64,000 nt of DNA from CAYSRJ01 sp964521865 (lineage in GTDB: Bacteria > Spirochaetota > B62-G9 > DRHN01). Shown in pieces: positions 43,836-51,614 of this stretch; position 1 is the first letter of the stretch, and every line of letters begins with the position of its first letter. The position numbers were made by a program, and so were the translations under genes. The stretch spans positions 62,001-126,000 of the forward strand of contig CAZFTJ010000004.1 in the NCBI GenBank assembly GCA_964521865.1, in the 5' to 3' direction. Below the pieces are notes generated by a model. That model was not told the DNA's origin. It searched no databases and saw only the letters and a list, made by a program, of their open reading frames with translations.

Positions 43836-44658
43836 TCTCTTCTCCTCCCATCAGTTTCAATTTATCCGAGACTATGCCCTTCAGATATCGTATGCTTTTA
43901 TGAGCCCATTCATCTTCGCGTTTTATGGTTTGATCCAGGTTTTCCGAAAAAGGAGTCCATAATTCGAGTATCAGGTTTGGTTCTCTGTCCGTTCTTTGCA
44001 GGTAGTCAATTATCCATGGAATATCGAGCCTCCCATCGCCGGCGGGACTTCCGATTATGGAAAAACCAAGCTCATTCCCGAAACGGACAATTTGAAAATC
44101 CTTGACATGGAAGTTGAAGGCATATGGAGCGAGCGTCTTAACCACAATTTCAGGCGTTTCGAGCGCGGCGAATGAGTTTACCGTATCCAAGCACACTCCA
44201 AGAAAAGAGCTTCCGATTCGATCGATAAAAGATGCGAGGTCGCGAGTGCTGTGCTCGTCGTGGTTTTCGAGAGCAATATAAACACCCGCCTCTTCATATG
44301 CGGGAAGAATGCCTTTCAGCCGGGATGCGGCCCCATCGTCGAGACTCTTCGTAATGGTGCGAACGAGCTTCGAGCCAAGCTTTTTTGCAACTGATAGATA
44401 GGTCATAAGATGACCGGGGTCAATCCCCCTCGTTCCGGTTTCCAGGGTAATATCGTTACTCTTTGCAGTTTGTGAAATTATCTCGAGCTCGCTTTGCTTC
44501 ATTTTATGAAGGTGCGGAGCATCAGCGAGCTGAAGCACGGACAGTCCGCAGCGCCTTGTTTTTTCCAGCAATCCAAACGCGTCAATCGGCTTTTCGGGAG
44601 GGTAGCCCTCCCGCCCGACCGCCCAAGGCCACGTATAGCTGCTTACCCCTATCTTCAT
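43822..44658 (-). CDS. Sugar phosphate isomerase/epimerase-like TIM barrel (AP endonuclease 2 family)
   Basis: A 278-residue TIM barrel starting MKIGVSSYTWPWAVG. Metal-ligand segments include LENHDEHSTRDL (Glu, His), LDTVNSF (Asp), FHVKDFQ (His) and NLILELWTPF (Glu). The superfamily covers isomerases, epimerases and some sugar-acid decarboxylases such as 3-oxo-isoapionate decarboxylase. Overlap with the PGDH_C-type gene makes a dehydrogenase-decarboxylase pair plausible. The ATG has AGGGA 7 nt upstream. Confidence 0.82.
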   Translation of the reverse strand: MKIGVSSYTWPWAVGREGYPPEKPIDAFGLLEKTRRCGLSVLQLADAPHLHKMKQSELEIISQTAKSNDITLETGTRGIDPGHLMTYLSVAKKLGSKLVRTITKSLDDGAASRLKGILPAYEEAGVYIALENHDEHSTRDLASFIDRIGSSFLGVCLDTVNSFAALETPEIVVKTLAPYAFNFHVKDFQIVRFGNELGFSIIGSPAGDGRLDIPWIIDYLQRTDREPNLILELWTPFSENLDQTIKREDEWAHKSIRYLKGIVSDKLKLMGGEENGYE

Positions 44659-44709
44659 TCTTCAATCCCTCTCAATCGATTCGAAGGCATCGGCACGAGC
44701 CTGCATCGG

Positions 44710-45447
44710 TCATTCAAGATTGAATACCGTCCGCGCGGTTGTTTCAAGAATCGCCCGCTGTTCTTCCGGTGTCAGCCCTACGGTTCTAATCTTTGCAAGC
44801 TCTGTTCCCGTATTATCCGCATGATCAGACCCGAACATAAACCTGCTTCCGAATACCCTTATCCAGTTTTTTATCAGGAAGCCTGGCGTCCACGAGGTAT
44901 CACCGTACACATTACTGCCCGATTCGAATGCTGCAGCAGCCTCATTCGCCAGAATTATCTGGCCGCAATGAGCCATAACAATTGTTACATCACTGTACTC
45001 TTTTGCGAGGGAAACAAGATTCACCGGTCCGGCAAAGGGAAGACCCGATCCTGTATGGATCATGAGCGGCATACTGTATTTTCTTGCAGCTTCGAATGCC
45101 TTTCTCCCCGATTTTGAATTCGGGTTTACCCCATGAGCAAAGGGGTGGAGCTTAACTGCAATGAATCCGAGATCTTCGATACAGCGGGAGATCTCACCGT
45201 TGTACCGGTCAGTTTCGAGATGCGGGCTCGGGTTTGCCATACCGTAGAAATGACCGGGGCGCTCCCTGCCCAGCGCGGCGATGTCGTCATGCTGTTTTTT
45301 GACCGTTTCCAGGTCGTGACAGGTACCCGGTTGAACAATCTGCACGTTCACTGCGTATTCACTTATCTTCTGCAACAATTCTTTTTTTGTGAAATCTTCA
45401 TCGAAGGTGTAATCGTATCCGAGATGTACATGGGTATCGATTACCAC
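44710..45447 (-). CDS. Amidohydrolase-2-family metal-dependent hydrolase
   Basis: A 245-residue TIM-barrel hydrolase: HxH in IDTHVHLGYD, GFIAVKLHPFAHG, PLMIHTGSGLPFAGP, TIVMAHCGQI, and a final Asp in RFMFGSDHADNTG. Members are lactonases, decarboxylases or hydrolases. The GTG at 45447 is chosen because AAGGA lies 6-8 nt upstream; the frame is open to 45462. It is the first gene of the 18-kb block, about 360 bp downstream of the proposed promoter/operator. Confidence 0.85.
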   Translation of the reverse strand: MVIDTHVHLGYDYTFDEDFTKKELLQKISEYAVNVQIVQPGTCHDLETVKKQHDDIAALGRERPGHFYGMANPSPHLETDRYNGEISRCIEDLGFIAVKLHPFAHGVNPNSKSGRKAFEAARKYSMPLMIHTGSGLPFAGPVNLVSLAKEYSDVTIVMAHCGQIILANEAAAAFESGSNVYGDTSWTPGFLIKNWIRVFGSRFMFGSDHADNTGTELAKIRTVGLTPEEQRAILETTARTVFNLE

Positions 45448-45462
45448 ATCAGTTCCTTTCAC

Positions 45463-45899
45463 CGCTCAAGCCCATTGTCAGGTCCGAACCGATCTCAACT
45501 CTTAAACAGAACGACTATACAGAACATGATTGCCGAATATCTCGTTTTGATCCGGCAGCAATCTGAGACAGATTGATGAGGCAAAACAGGCGTGCCGAGC
45601 ACCCCGCTGTAAGTATGACCGGGCATCCAGGTGTCGGCAAAACTAATTTCCACGATCAACAGCCTGTCCGAAATTATCAGCTTTAAAACAGCTTTCCGCG
45701 TAAAATCTGCACTCTACATCATGCTGTCGATGCATCAAAAAATCAAACAGCTCAGACTGCCCGGCCATGACAAACATTAAACATCCTACATCTAACGTCT
45801 GATAAATTACAGTATCACACTACACGTATACTGTCAAGAAAATCTCAAAAAAAAATTTAAAAAATTATGCGAAGAGCCGCACGTTCTGCTGAATTTCGG
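45463..45899. other. Leader region of the catabolic block (437 bp)
   Basis: It holds the promoter/operator at 45809-45837 and a run of A (about 45840-45870, T-run on the minus strand). The 360 bp from the promoter to the amidohydrolase start contain no recognised gene. That is long for a leader, so a small RNA or a second promoter cannot be excluded. Confidence 0.5.
45809..45837 (-). promoter_or_regulatory. Promoter with embedded inverted-repeat operator for the catabolic block
   Basis: On the minus strand, TTGACA (45837-45832), a 17-bp spacer and TACTGT (45814-45809) form a promoter. ACAGTAT (45809-45815) and ATACTGT (45828-45834) are perfect inverted repeats with 12 bp between, overlapping both hexamers, a standard place for a repressor. 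The GntR/FCD gene at 42109 is a likely binder. It points toward the amidohydrolase. Confidence 0.65.
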
Positions 45900-46826
45900 C
45901 TAACGATAAAGGAGGGCCGAGCAGTATATCGTCACGCTCACGGTCACGATGCTCAAGAGTGTTGAGATGAACACCGCCTGCGTCGCAAACTGCGGCTCAT
46001 TGCCGAATTCGGTTGCGAGCAGTGCGGTATTCACGGCAGAAGGCATACCCGAGGAGATGAGCAGGGTTTTCGCGGTTACTGAATCGAAGCGAAAAAGTGC
46101 GATCAATGCAAACGCAATAAGCGGACCAATAAAAAGCCTGCAGAAAGAGGAAAGTATGGGATCGAGCAGTCCGGAGCCAAACCGGATGCGAGCAAGCTGA
46201 GCTCCCAACATTATCAGTGCGACCGGCACCAGTGCGTCTGCGATCCTGTCTATCGATACCCACAGGGGCTCCCATACGCGAACATGGAATCCCCGCAGAA
46301 CGAATGCAATGATGACGGCATACAGCATGGGAAAGCGGAGTGTCCGCCGAACCGATTCTCTAAAGGTGTGCTTTCCCTTTGCAATGAGAAATATCCCGAG
46401 CGTAAAGTTGACGATATTCTGGGTAGTGAGCACCATTATCTGTATGGAGCTGGTCATGGAGTTTTTTCCGAATACGAGCTCTATAACAGGAAGCCCGTAA
46501 TTCCCGCTATTATAAAACATAAGCGAAAGCGCAAATGCTACGCGCATCGATGCCGAAAAGCCCCGTATAAAAGAAAAGGGAAGGGAACAGAGCCCCATGA
46601 ACAGAATTATAGCCCCCGAAAAAATAACGATCCTTGAAAACTCCTGCAAGCCGAGCGTCGTCTGATAGAGACGGTTGAAAATCAGGCATGGGATCAGGAT
46701 ATGGAATATGAGCTTTGAAAAAGGAACGATATCGTACTTCAATATTCTCTGGGAGACATACCCCGTTAAAACTATGATCATCACCGGCATTATGATGTGT
46801 ATGGTTATTGTATACAGCTCGGACAT
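45900..46826 (-). CDS. AEC-family (auxin efflux carrier-type) transporter
   Basis: A 308-residue membrane protein with about ten hydrophobic segments: MPVMIIVLTGYVSQRILKYD, FHILIPCLIFNRLYQTTL, FYNSGNYGLPVIELVFGKNS and SSGMPSAVNTALLATEFG are typical of the family. Bacterial members export or import malate and related carboxylates. The ATG at 46826 has GAGGA 7 nt upstream. It lies on the same strand just upstream of the catabolic block but has a separate promoter candidate (46937-46965). Confidence 0.85.
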   Translation of the reverse strand: MSELYTITIHIIMPVMIIVLTGYVSQRILKYDIVPFSKLIFHILIPCLIFNRLYQTTLGLQEFSRIVIFSGAIILFMGLCSLPFSFIRGFSASMRVAFALSLMFYNSGNYGLPVIELVFGKNSMTSSIQIMVLTTQNIVNFTLGIFLIAKGKHTFRESVRRTLRFPMLYAVIIAFVLRGFHVRVWEPLWVSIDRIADALVPVALIMLGAQLARIRFGSGLLDPILSSFCRLFIGPLIAFALIALFRFDSVTAKTLLISSGMPSAVNTALLATEFGNEPQFATQAVFISTLLSIVTVSVTIYCSALLYR

Positions 46827-46936
46827 ACCCAAATCCTCTTTTCATATTGATACCGCTGTATCCTGCCGATCTTCTATTCGGCGCTCCATCAACAATCTGT
46901 GACACGCTGTTCGACATGCGGATTACAACAGAGGCT

Positions 46937-46965
46937 ATTCTACCACTACAGTAGACGAGCGTAAA
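46937..46965 (-). promoter_or_regulatory. Candidate promoter for the AEC transporter
   Basis: On the minus strand TTTACG (46965-46960), a 17-bp spacer and TAGAAT (46942-46937), about 110 bp before the ATG at 46826. Plausible but not a consensus -35. Confidence 0.4.
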
Positions 46966-47061
46966 GAAGAAGTGGATTACGTTCGGGTCCCTTGCACTCA
47001 TAAAAACCAATACGAACGTTTATTGTTCGATATAGAATGCAGCCGGATAAGTAACACGGGA

Positions 47062-47107
47062 TAAAAAAAACTGTACCGCCTCCCGGTTTTAACCGGGGAC
47101 GGTACAG
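47062..47107 (-). terminator. Intrinsic terminator after degP
   Basis: The stem CTGTACCG...CGGTACAG (8 bp) encloses CCCGGTT-TT-AACCGGG (7 bp). On the minus strand it is followed by a run of eight T (47063-47070). It ends transcription from the DegP gene, whose stop is at 47240. Confidence 0.88.
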
Positions 47108-47239
47108 CTCACGTGGAATGGAGGGGAACACCATCCACACTACAGGCTTATTGTAAATGCTTTACCAGTTTCCCCCCTCGATAGACATCACAGCCGGCAG
47201 TCCCCACCAGACGGGAAGGGCCGTGAAATCTCGCGATTT

Positions 47240-48721
47240 TTACTTCAGCGGTACAGTGATATAACCTATTCTACCGCTTCTCACATCCCTTACGAGGAGC
47301 ATAGCTCCACCCTCTTTTGCCGCCTGGGAAATAACCGACTGAAATGTCTGCGGATCGTTCACAGGAGTATTGTTCACTCTGAAAATAACGTCGCCTTTGT
47401 CAAGGCCGACTTTTTCCGCAGGACTGCCCGGAAGGATATCGGTTATAATAACACCCTGCGGTTTTGCAAGACCGATCTTGCTTGCAGTTTCACGGGTGAC
47501 CTTTTCGACCGTAACGCCCAATTTTTTGTTTCCCACCTGGGCTTTCGCCTCTTTTTGCTCCTTCTCCAGATCGCCGATCTTTATGGCCAGCTCCATTTCC
47601 TTTTTGTTCCGCAGGACCCCGACCTTTACCGTATTACCGGGAGTTGTTTCGGCAACCAGATTGCGAAGCTCTACCACGCTTTCTATCTTGTGTCCGTCAT
47701 AGCCGGTGATTATATCGCCCTGCTCGATGCCGGCTTTGTCCGCCGGTCCCTCGGGAAGAACGTTGGCGACTATTACACCCTTCGCCCCTTTTTCGAGTTT
47801 GAGGCTCTTCGCCATTTCAGGGGTAATATCCTGGATATTAACTCCCATGTAGCCGCGGACAACCTTCCCATGCTCGATGAGGGAACGGGAGATCTCCTTT
47901 GCCATATTCGACGGAATGGCAAAACCCATGCCCTCGGAACCGCGAGACGCAGAAACAATGAGAGAGTTTATGCCGATCACCTCTCCATTGAGGTTGATAA
48001 GCGGACCGCCGCTGTTTCCCGGATTGATAGACGCGTCCGTCTGAATGAAATCTTCATACCCTGTCGGTCCGAGTGCGCCGATGCCGGTTCTGTGCTTGGC
48101 ACTGATAATTCCGGCTGTGACGGTCCAGTCGAATCCCCTCGGCGAGCCTATGGCAATCACCCACTGGCCGACCTTCACTGCATCCGAATCGCCCAGTTTT
48201 GCATACTTCATATTGGGGGTCGGCTCGATCTTTACAACGGCGAGGTCGGTGCTCGGGTCTTTTCCGATGACCTTCGCTTCTCTCTTTGTTCCGTCATAGA
48301 GCTCAACATCTATGGTGTCGGCGTGCTCGACGACATGATTGTTTGTGAGGATGTATCCCTCTTTGCTGATAATGACGCCGCTCCCGAGAGCCCTGATCGG
48401 CACCTCCTGCCGCTGCTGCTGCGGACCGAAAAAGTATTTGAAGAACGGGTCGTTTCCGAATGGAAAGTTGAAGCTCGGTGCCTGTTGAACCACTTTTCCG
48501 GTAATATCGATATGCACCACTGCAGGCATCATCTCGTGGGCGACCTGACTGATGGCGTCTGCGAATCCGCCGTTGTCCTTTATGACAATGGTTTTGGTCG
48601 GAGCGGGCGCTGTTTCTTCAGCCTTACCCTTGTTGGACAGTGCACCCATCGCAGTGAAAAGGAACAGCACCGCCACAGCAGTTGCTGCGATCAGAAAATA
48701 CGTGATCTTTCTCTTTCTCAT
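47240..48721 (-). CDS. degP: DegP/HtrA-type periplasmic serine protease with two PDZ domains
   Basis: A 493-residue envelope protease-chaperone. A signal/anchor segment (YFLIAATAVAVLFLFTAMG) is followed by the trypsin-like domain with the catalytic triad: His in LTNNHVVEHAD, Asp in PSTDLAVVKIE and Ser in NPGNSGGPL. PDZ1 starts around GYMGVNIQDITPEMAKSL and PDZ2 around KKLGVTVEKVTRETASKIG. The Q-rich LA-loop region (FFGPQQQRQEVP) is typical of DegP. GGAGG lies 8 nt before the ATG. It probably handles misfolded outer-membrane proteins. Confidence 0.95.
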   Translation of the reverse strand: MRKRKITYFLIAATAVAVLFLFTAMGALSNKGKAEETAPAPTKTIVIKDNGGFADAISQVAHEMMPAVVHIDITGKVVQQAPSFNFPFGNDPFFKYFFGPQQQRQEVPIRALGSGVIISKEGYILTNNHVVEHADTIDVELYDGTKREAKVIGKDPSTDLAVVKIEPTPNMKYAKLGDSDAVKVGQWVIAIGSPRGFDWTVTAGIISAKHRTGIGALGPTGYEDFIQTDASINPGNSGGPLINLNGEVIGINSLIVSASRGSEGMGFAIPSNMAKEISRSLIEHGKVVRGYMGVNIQDITPEMAKSLKLEKGAKGVIVANVLPEGPADKAGIEQGDIITGYDGHKIESVVELRNLVAETTPGNTVKVGVLRNKKEMELAIKIGDLEKEQKEAKAQVGNKKLGVTVEKVTRETASKIGLAKPQGVIITDILPGSPAEKVGLDKGDVIFRVNNTPVNDPQTFQSVISQAAKEGGAMLLVRDVRSGRIGYITVPLK

Positions 48722-49084
48722 GGTTTTCCCTCCTCATGTGAATTGGCGATTTATACGCCGTGATTTTTTAGTGATTTTCTTTTTCATCAAAGAACGACCT
48801 CCGCACACCCGGTGTGTTTCATGAAATTTCGATTTAAATCTTAAAAAAAATGTAAGAGATGCGACTTACTACAACCTTTCACAGACATTACAGTTTTGTA
48901 AGGTTGATCATAAAGGCGGGAATAGGGCGAGAATATCCCAAAGGGTGATTTGGTCGCGGCACTGCGCAGATGAGCTCTTTGTTCTTTCACAGCGGACAAC
49001 ACGATTGAAGGCTGCGAGCAGGAAAAGATGCAGCGGGACTATTGCCTGATGCGGCTTCTTTCCGCATCCCGAGGGAACATCCCC
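48722..49084. other. Intergenic region between degP and the DeoR regulator
   Basis: It contains CACACC-C-GGTGTG (48804-48816), an AT-rich stretch, and CTTAC...GTAAG inverted bases between about 48867 and 48902 that may be a regulatory site for degP. A small hairpin GATGCGG...CCGCATC (49048-49068) lies just downstream of the DeoR gene. I see no gene. Confidence 0.55.
48804..48816. promoter_or_regulatory. Perfect palindrome upstream of degP
   Basis: CACACC-C-GGTGTG lies about 85 bp before the degP ATG. The site is short, but its position between promoter region and gene would suit a regulator. No regulator is identified. Confidence 0.35.
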
Positions 49085-49834
49085 TTAAACGATGACAAGC
49101 TGTATCCCGCCGTTGAGCAGGCTGTCTCTGGCCTTCTCGGGAATGCCGCTGTCTGTAATGATGACATCGACGCATCCAATGTCGCCGAACCTGATAGTAC
49201 CGACCGTGCTGAATTTTGAAGAATCGAGAAGGAGCACTGCTCGTTCCGAATTATCGATTATTTTTTGAACATACCCGAACATGCGTACCCCGTTCGAGTA
49301 CAGGCCGCCGGACGGGTCTGCGGAATCAGCGCCGATAAACGCCGTGGACGCACGGAAGTCATTGAGAAATCTTTCAGACATCGGCCCCTCACAACACTGT
49401 TCAGAATAATTGAAAAAACCGCCGACAAGAATGACCTCTTTTTCATACACGCGGCCGACGTGCTGCGCAATGGGAATCGAGTTCGTAACAACGGTCAGTT
49501 GATCGACACCGGTAAGCAATTGCGCAAGCATAAGAACAGTGGTTCCTGAATCCAAAAAGAGCGTATCGCCCGGAGATACATACTCAAGCGCTTTTTTTGC
49601 GATCATCTTTTTTACCTGCTGGTTCACCTTGATACGCCCTTCATAGGCCGACGGCTTTACGAGCTTCGCCCCGCCGTGAAACCGCTTTATATATCCCCAG
49701 TTTTCCAGATCGTTCAGATCGAGCCGAATGCTCGCCTCCGTTACTCCGAATTGTGAAGCGAGGTTCGGCACGTACACCGTCCTCTCCTCCTGTATACTCT
49801 TCAATATCTTTTTCTGTCTCTCATTCAACGCCAT
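49085..49834 (-). CDS. DeoR/GlpR-family sugar regulator
   Basis: A 249-residue repressor. The helix-turn-helix lies in LASQFGVTEASIRLDLNDLENWGYIKRFHGGAKL, and the C-terminal sugar-phosphate sensor includes LDSGTTVLMLAQLL, VVTNSIPIAQHV, LVGGFFNYSEQCCEGPMSERFL, FIGADSADPSGGLYSN and LLLDSSKF. The ATG at 49834 is preferred to the GTG at 49849. It lies 160 bp after the aminotransferase gene on the same strand and is a candidate regulator of the divergent operon at 51615. Confidence 0.93.
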   Translation of the reverse strand: MALNERQKKILKSIQEERTVYVPNLASQFGVTEASIRLDLNDLENWGYIKRFHGGAKLVKPSAYEGRIKVNQQVKKMIAKKALEYVSPGDTLFLDSGTTVLMLAQLLTGVDQLTVVTNSIPIAQHVGRVYEKEVILVGGFFNYSEQCCEGPMSERFLNDFRASTAFIGADSADPSGGLYSNGVRMFGYVQKIIDNSERAVLLLDSSKFSTVGTIRFGDIGCVDVIITDSGIPEKARDSLLNGGIQLVIV

Positions 49835-49993
49835 ACTCGAATTCCCCACACGAATTCAGATCCCGCTCTAACAGGTATCCATTACTATACTACCAAATCA
49901 TGTATTGAGGAAAATAGATTTGCTTCAAACGGCTCTTTAATCCCCCCTCGCGATCTCAATACGTTCCCGCCCTGTTGCGGAGGCTGGAATAAA

Positions 49994-51232
49994 TCACCGA
50001 TTGTGTGTTGTTTTCACCTTTCGCAGGCTCTCCCTCGAAACCTCAAGGGTTCTGTCGACATCTTCTTCCGTATGGCCAAGGGACAAAAACCAGCAGTGAT
50101 TGGGATGGAACAACACCCCTCTTTTTGTCGTTTCCGTGTAAAAGGCTGTCTTCAAAATACTCTTCCCATCCGGATCCAGACCCCGAAACCTGATCATATG
50201 AAGCGGCGGCAGGCCCACCACTTCAGCATCGACGCCTTCTTCGTCGATAATATCCTTCAGTCCGCACATCAGGCGATTGCCCAGCTTCCACATGTATTCA
50301 ATACCGTTCTTCCGCTCGAGCTCATCGAGTGTGACAAGAGCTGCAACCATGGGAAAAGAGTTCACAAGATACGTGGCAGATATCCTTGTTTTCCTGGCCG
50401 CCTCCATTATATCTCTTCTTCCCACCACTGCAGATATTGGATACCCGTTCGCAATTGCCTTGCTTACCGCTGCAAGATCAGGAATAACATTGAAGTATTC
50501 CTGTGCTCCTCCCAGAGACGTGCGGAACCCCGTTCTGATTTCGTCAAATATGAGAACAGCACCGTTGTCATGGGTAAGCGCTTTTACCCCTTCAAGAAAT
50601 CCGTCCCGTGGAAGCTCCATGGACGCTTCGAAGGGCTGCATGATGACGCAGGCAATTTTACACGGGTATCGATCGAACTGAGTTTTTAGAGAGTCGAGGT
50701 CGTTGTAGGTGAATGTAAGAATATCCTTCTTGACCCCCCGGGGAACACCGAACGATTCTCTGTCTGTGCCGGCACCGCCGTAACACCAATCATGCCATCC
50801 GTGATAACCCCACCGGATAACCCTGTCTCTGCCGGTGTATACCCGTGCAATTCTCACAGCTGCAGTCGTCGCATCGGAACCGCTTGTAACGAATTTCACC
50901 ATTTCGGCACAGGGAATGATTTGTATGAGTTTTTTTGCAAGCTCATTCTGAACCGGATGTACCATTGTAAAACAGAATCCCTGTTTAAGGCTTTCCATAA
51001 CCGCGGCATCAACTTTTTCGTGGTGATGTCCCAGGATTATCGGGCCGAAAGAGAGTATCCAGTCGACATATTCGTTGCCGTCGACATCCCACACATGGCA
51101 TCTCTTTCCCCTGTTCATAAAAATCGGGTAGTGTCCGGGGATAAACTTAACGGGATGCCGCGCGGAGGTAACACCTCCCGGAATGAGTCCGACCGCCTCC
51201 TGAAACAGTTTCTCCGATTCCGAGAATAACAC
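49994..51232 (-). CDS. Class III PLP-dependent aminotransferase (glutamate-1-semialdehyde mutase-like)
   Basis: A 412-residue aminotransferase/aminomutase: FVTSGSDATTAAVRIARVYTG binds the PLP phosphate, VLIFDEIRTGFRTSLGG supplies the PLP-pyridine Asp, and the Schiff-base Lys is in LAAVSKAIANGYPISAVVG. It is not associated with hem genes, so a catabolic or amino-sugar role is more likely than tetrapyrrole synthesis. The start appears to be GTG at 51232. It is divergent from the Gfo/Idh operon. Confidence 0.87.
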   Translation of the reverse strand: MLFSESEKLFQEAVGLIPGGVTSARHPVKFIPGHYPIFMNRGKRCHVWDVDGNEYVDWILSFGPIILGHHHEKVDAAVMESLKQGFCFTMVHPVQNELAKKLIQIIPCAEMVKFVTSGSDATTAAVRIARVYTGRDRVIRWGYHGWHDWCYGGAGTDRESFGVPRGVKKDILTFTYNDLDSLKTQFDRYPCKIACVIMQPFEASMELPRDGFLEGVKALTHDNGAVLIFDEIRTGFRTSLGGAQEYFNVIPDLAAVSKAIANGYPISAVVGRRDIMEAARKTRISATYLVNSFPMVAALVTLDELERKNGIEYMWKLGNRLMCGLKDIIDEEGVDAEVVGLPPLHMIRFRGLDPDGKSILKTAFYTETTKRGVLFHPNHCWFLSLGHTEEDVDRTLEVSRESLRKVKTTHNR

Positions 51233-51302
51233 GCTTTCCCACCTCTTTGGAATATCTGCTTGTGGATCAGAATTACCGTTTACGTCATGTTTTACATAAA
51301 AT

Positions 51303-51331
51303 ATCCTATCAAATAAAAATATTTTTGTAAA
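51303..51331 (-). promoter_or_regulatory. Promoter for the aminotransferase gene
   Basis: On the minus strand TTTACA (51331-51326), a 17-bp spacer and TAGGAT (51308-51303), about 70 bp before the GTG start. Confidence 0.55.
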
Positions 51332-51497
51332 GAATAAAAAGAAAAAATTATAATTTAAAAATACATTATTAAGGGCTTATTATTATTTTAAAAGCAAAAT
51401 CTGACCATATTTTTAGATTCCAATTGAAATTAACATAAATATATTTGTATATTCCTATAAATTGCTTTTGAATATTAATTATTTTTTTTTATTTATC

Positions 51498-51525
51498 TTG
51501 ACATGATTACTGAAAGCTATATAAT
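51498..51525 (+). promoter_or_regulatory. Promoter for the Gfo/Idh-ABC transporter operon
   Basis: TTGACA (51498-51503) and TATAAT (51520-51525) are both consensus, separated by 16 bp. They lie about 90 bp before the ATG at 51615. Confidence 0.8.
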
Positions 51526-51614
51526 AGCCTTCAGAATGATGCGCCGTATAACCGGTGAAAATTTAATGCGTCGTCGGAAAGCAGGATTGCAAATATTTCT
51601 GAAAGGAGGCAGGA

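Larger units (their letters stand above)
46827..47239. other. Intergenic region between the AEC and DegP genes
   Basis: It contains the AEC promoter candidate (46937-46965) and the strong terminator 47062-47107. Between 47108 and 47239 lie only the last bases downstream of the DegP stop. No gene is seen. Confidence 0.6.
51233..51614. other. AT-rich divergent control region (382 bp)
   Basis: Between the aminotransferase and the Gfo/Idh gene. About 51300-51500 is unusually AT-rich with several A and T tracts. It contains a promoter for each direction (51303-51331 minus, 51498-51525 plus). No gene is seen. Confidence 0.7.

Noticed and set aside
47555..48763. 402-codon open frame on the plus strand
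   Set aside because: It is antisense to degP, whose catalytic triad and PDZ domains are complete; the plus-strand protein has no recognisable features.
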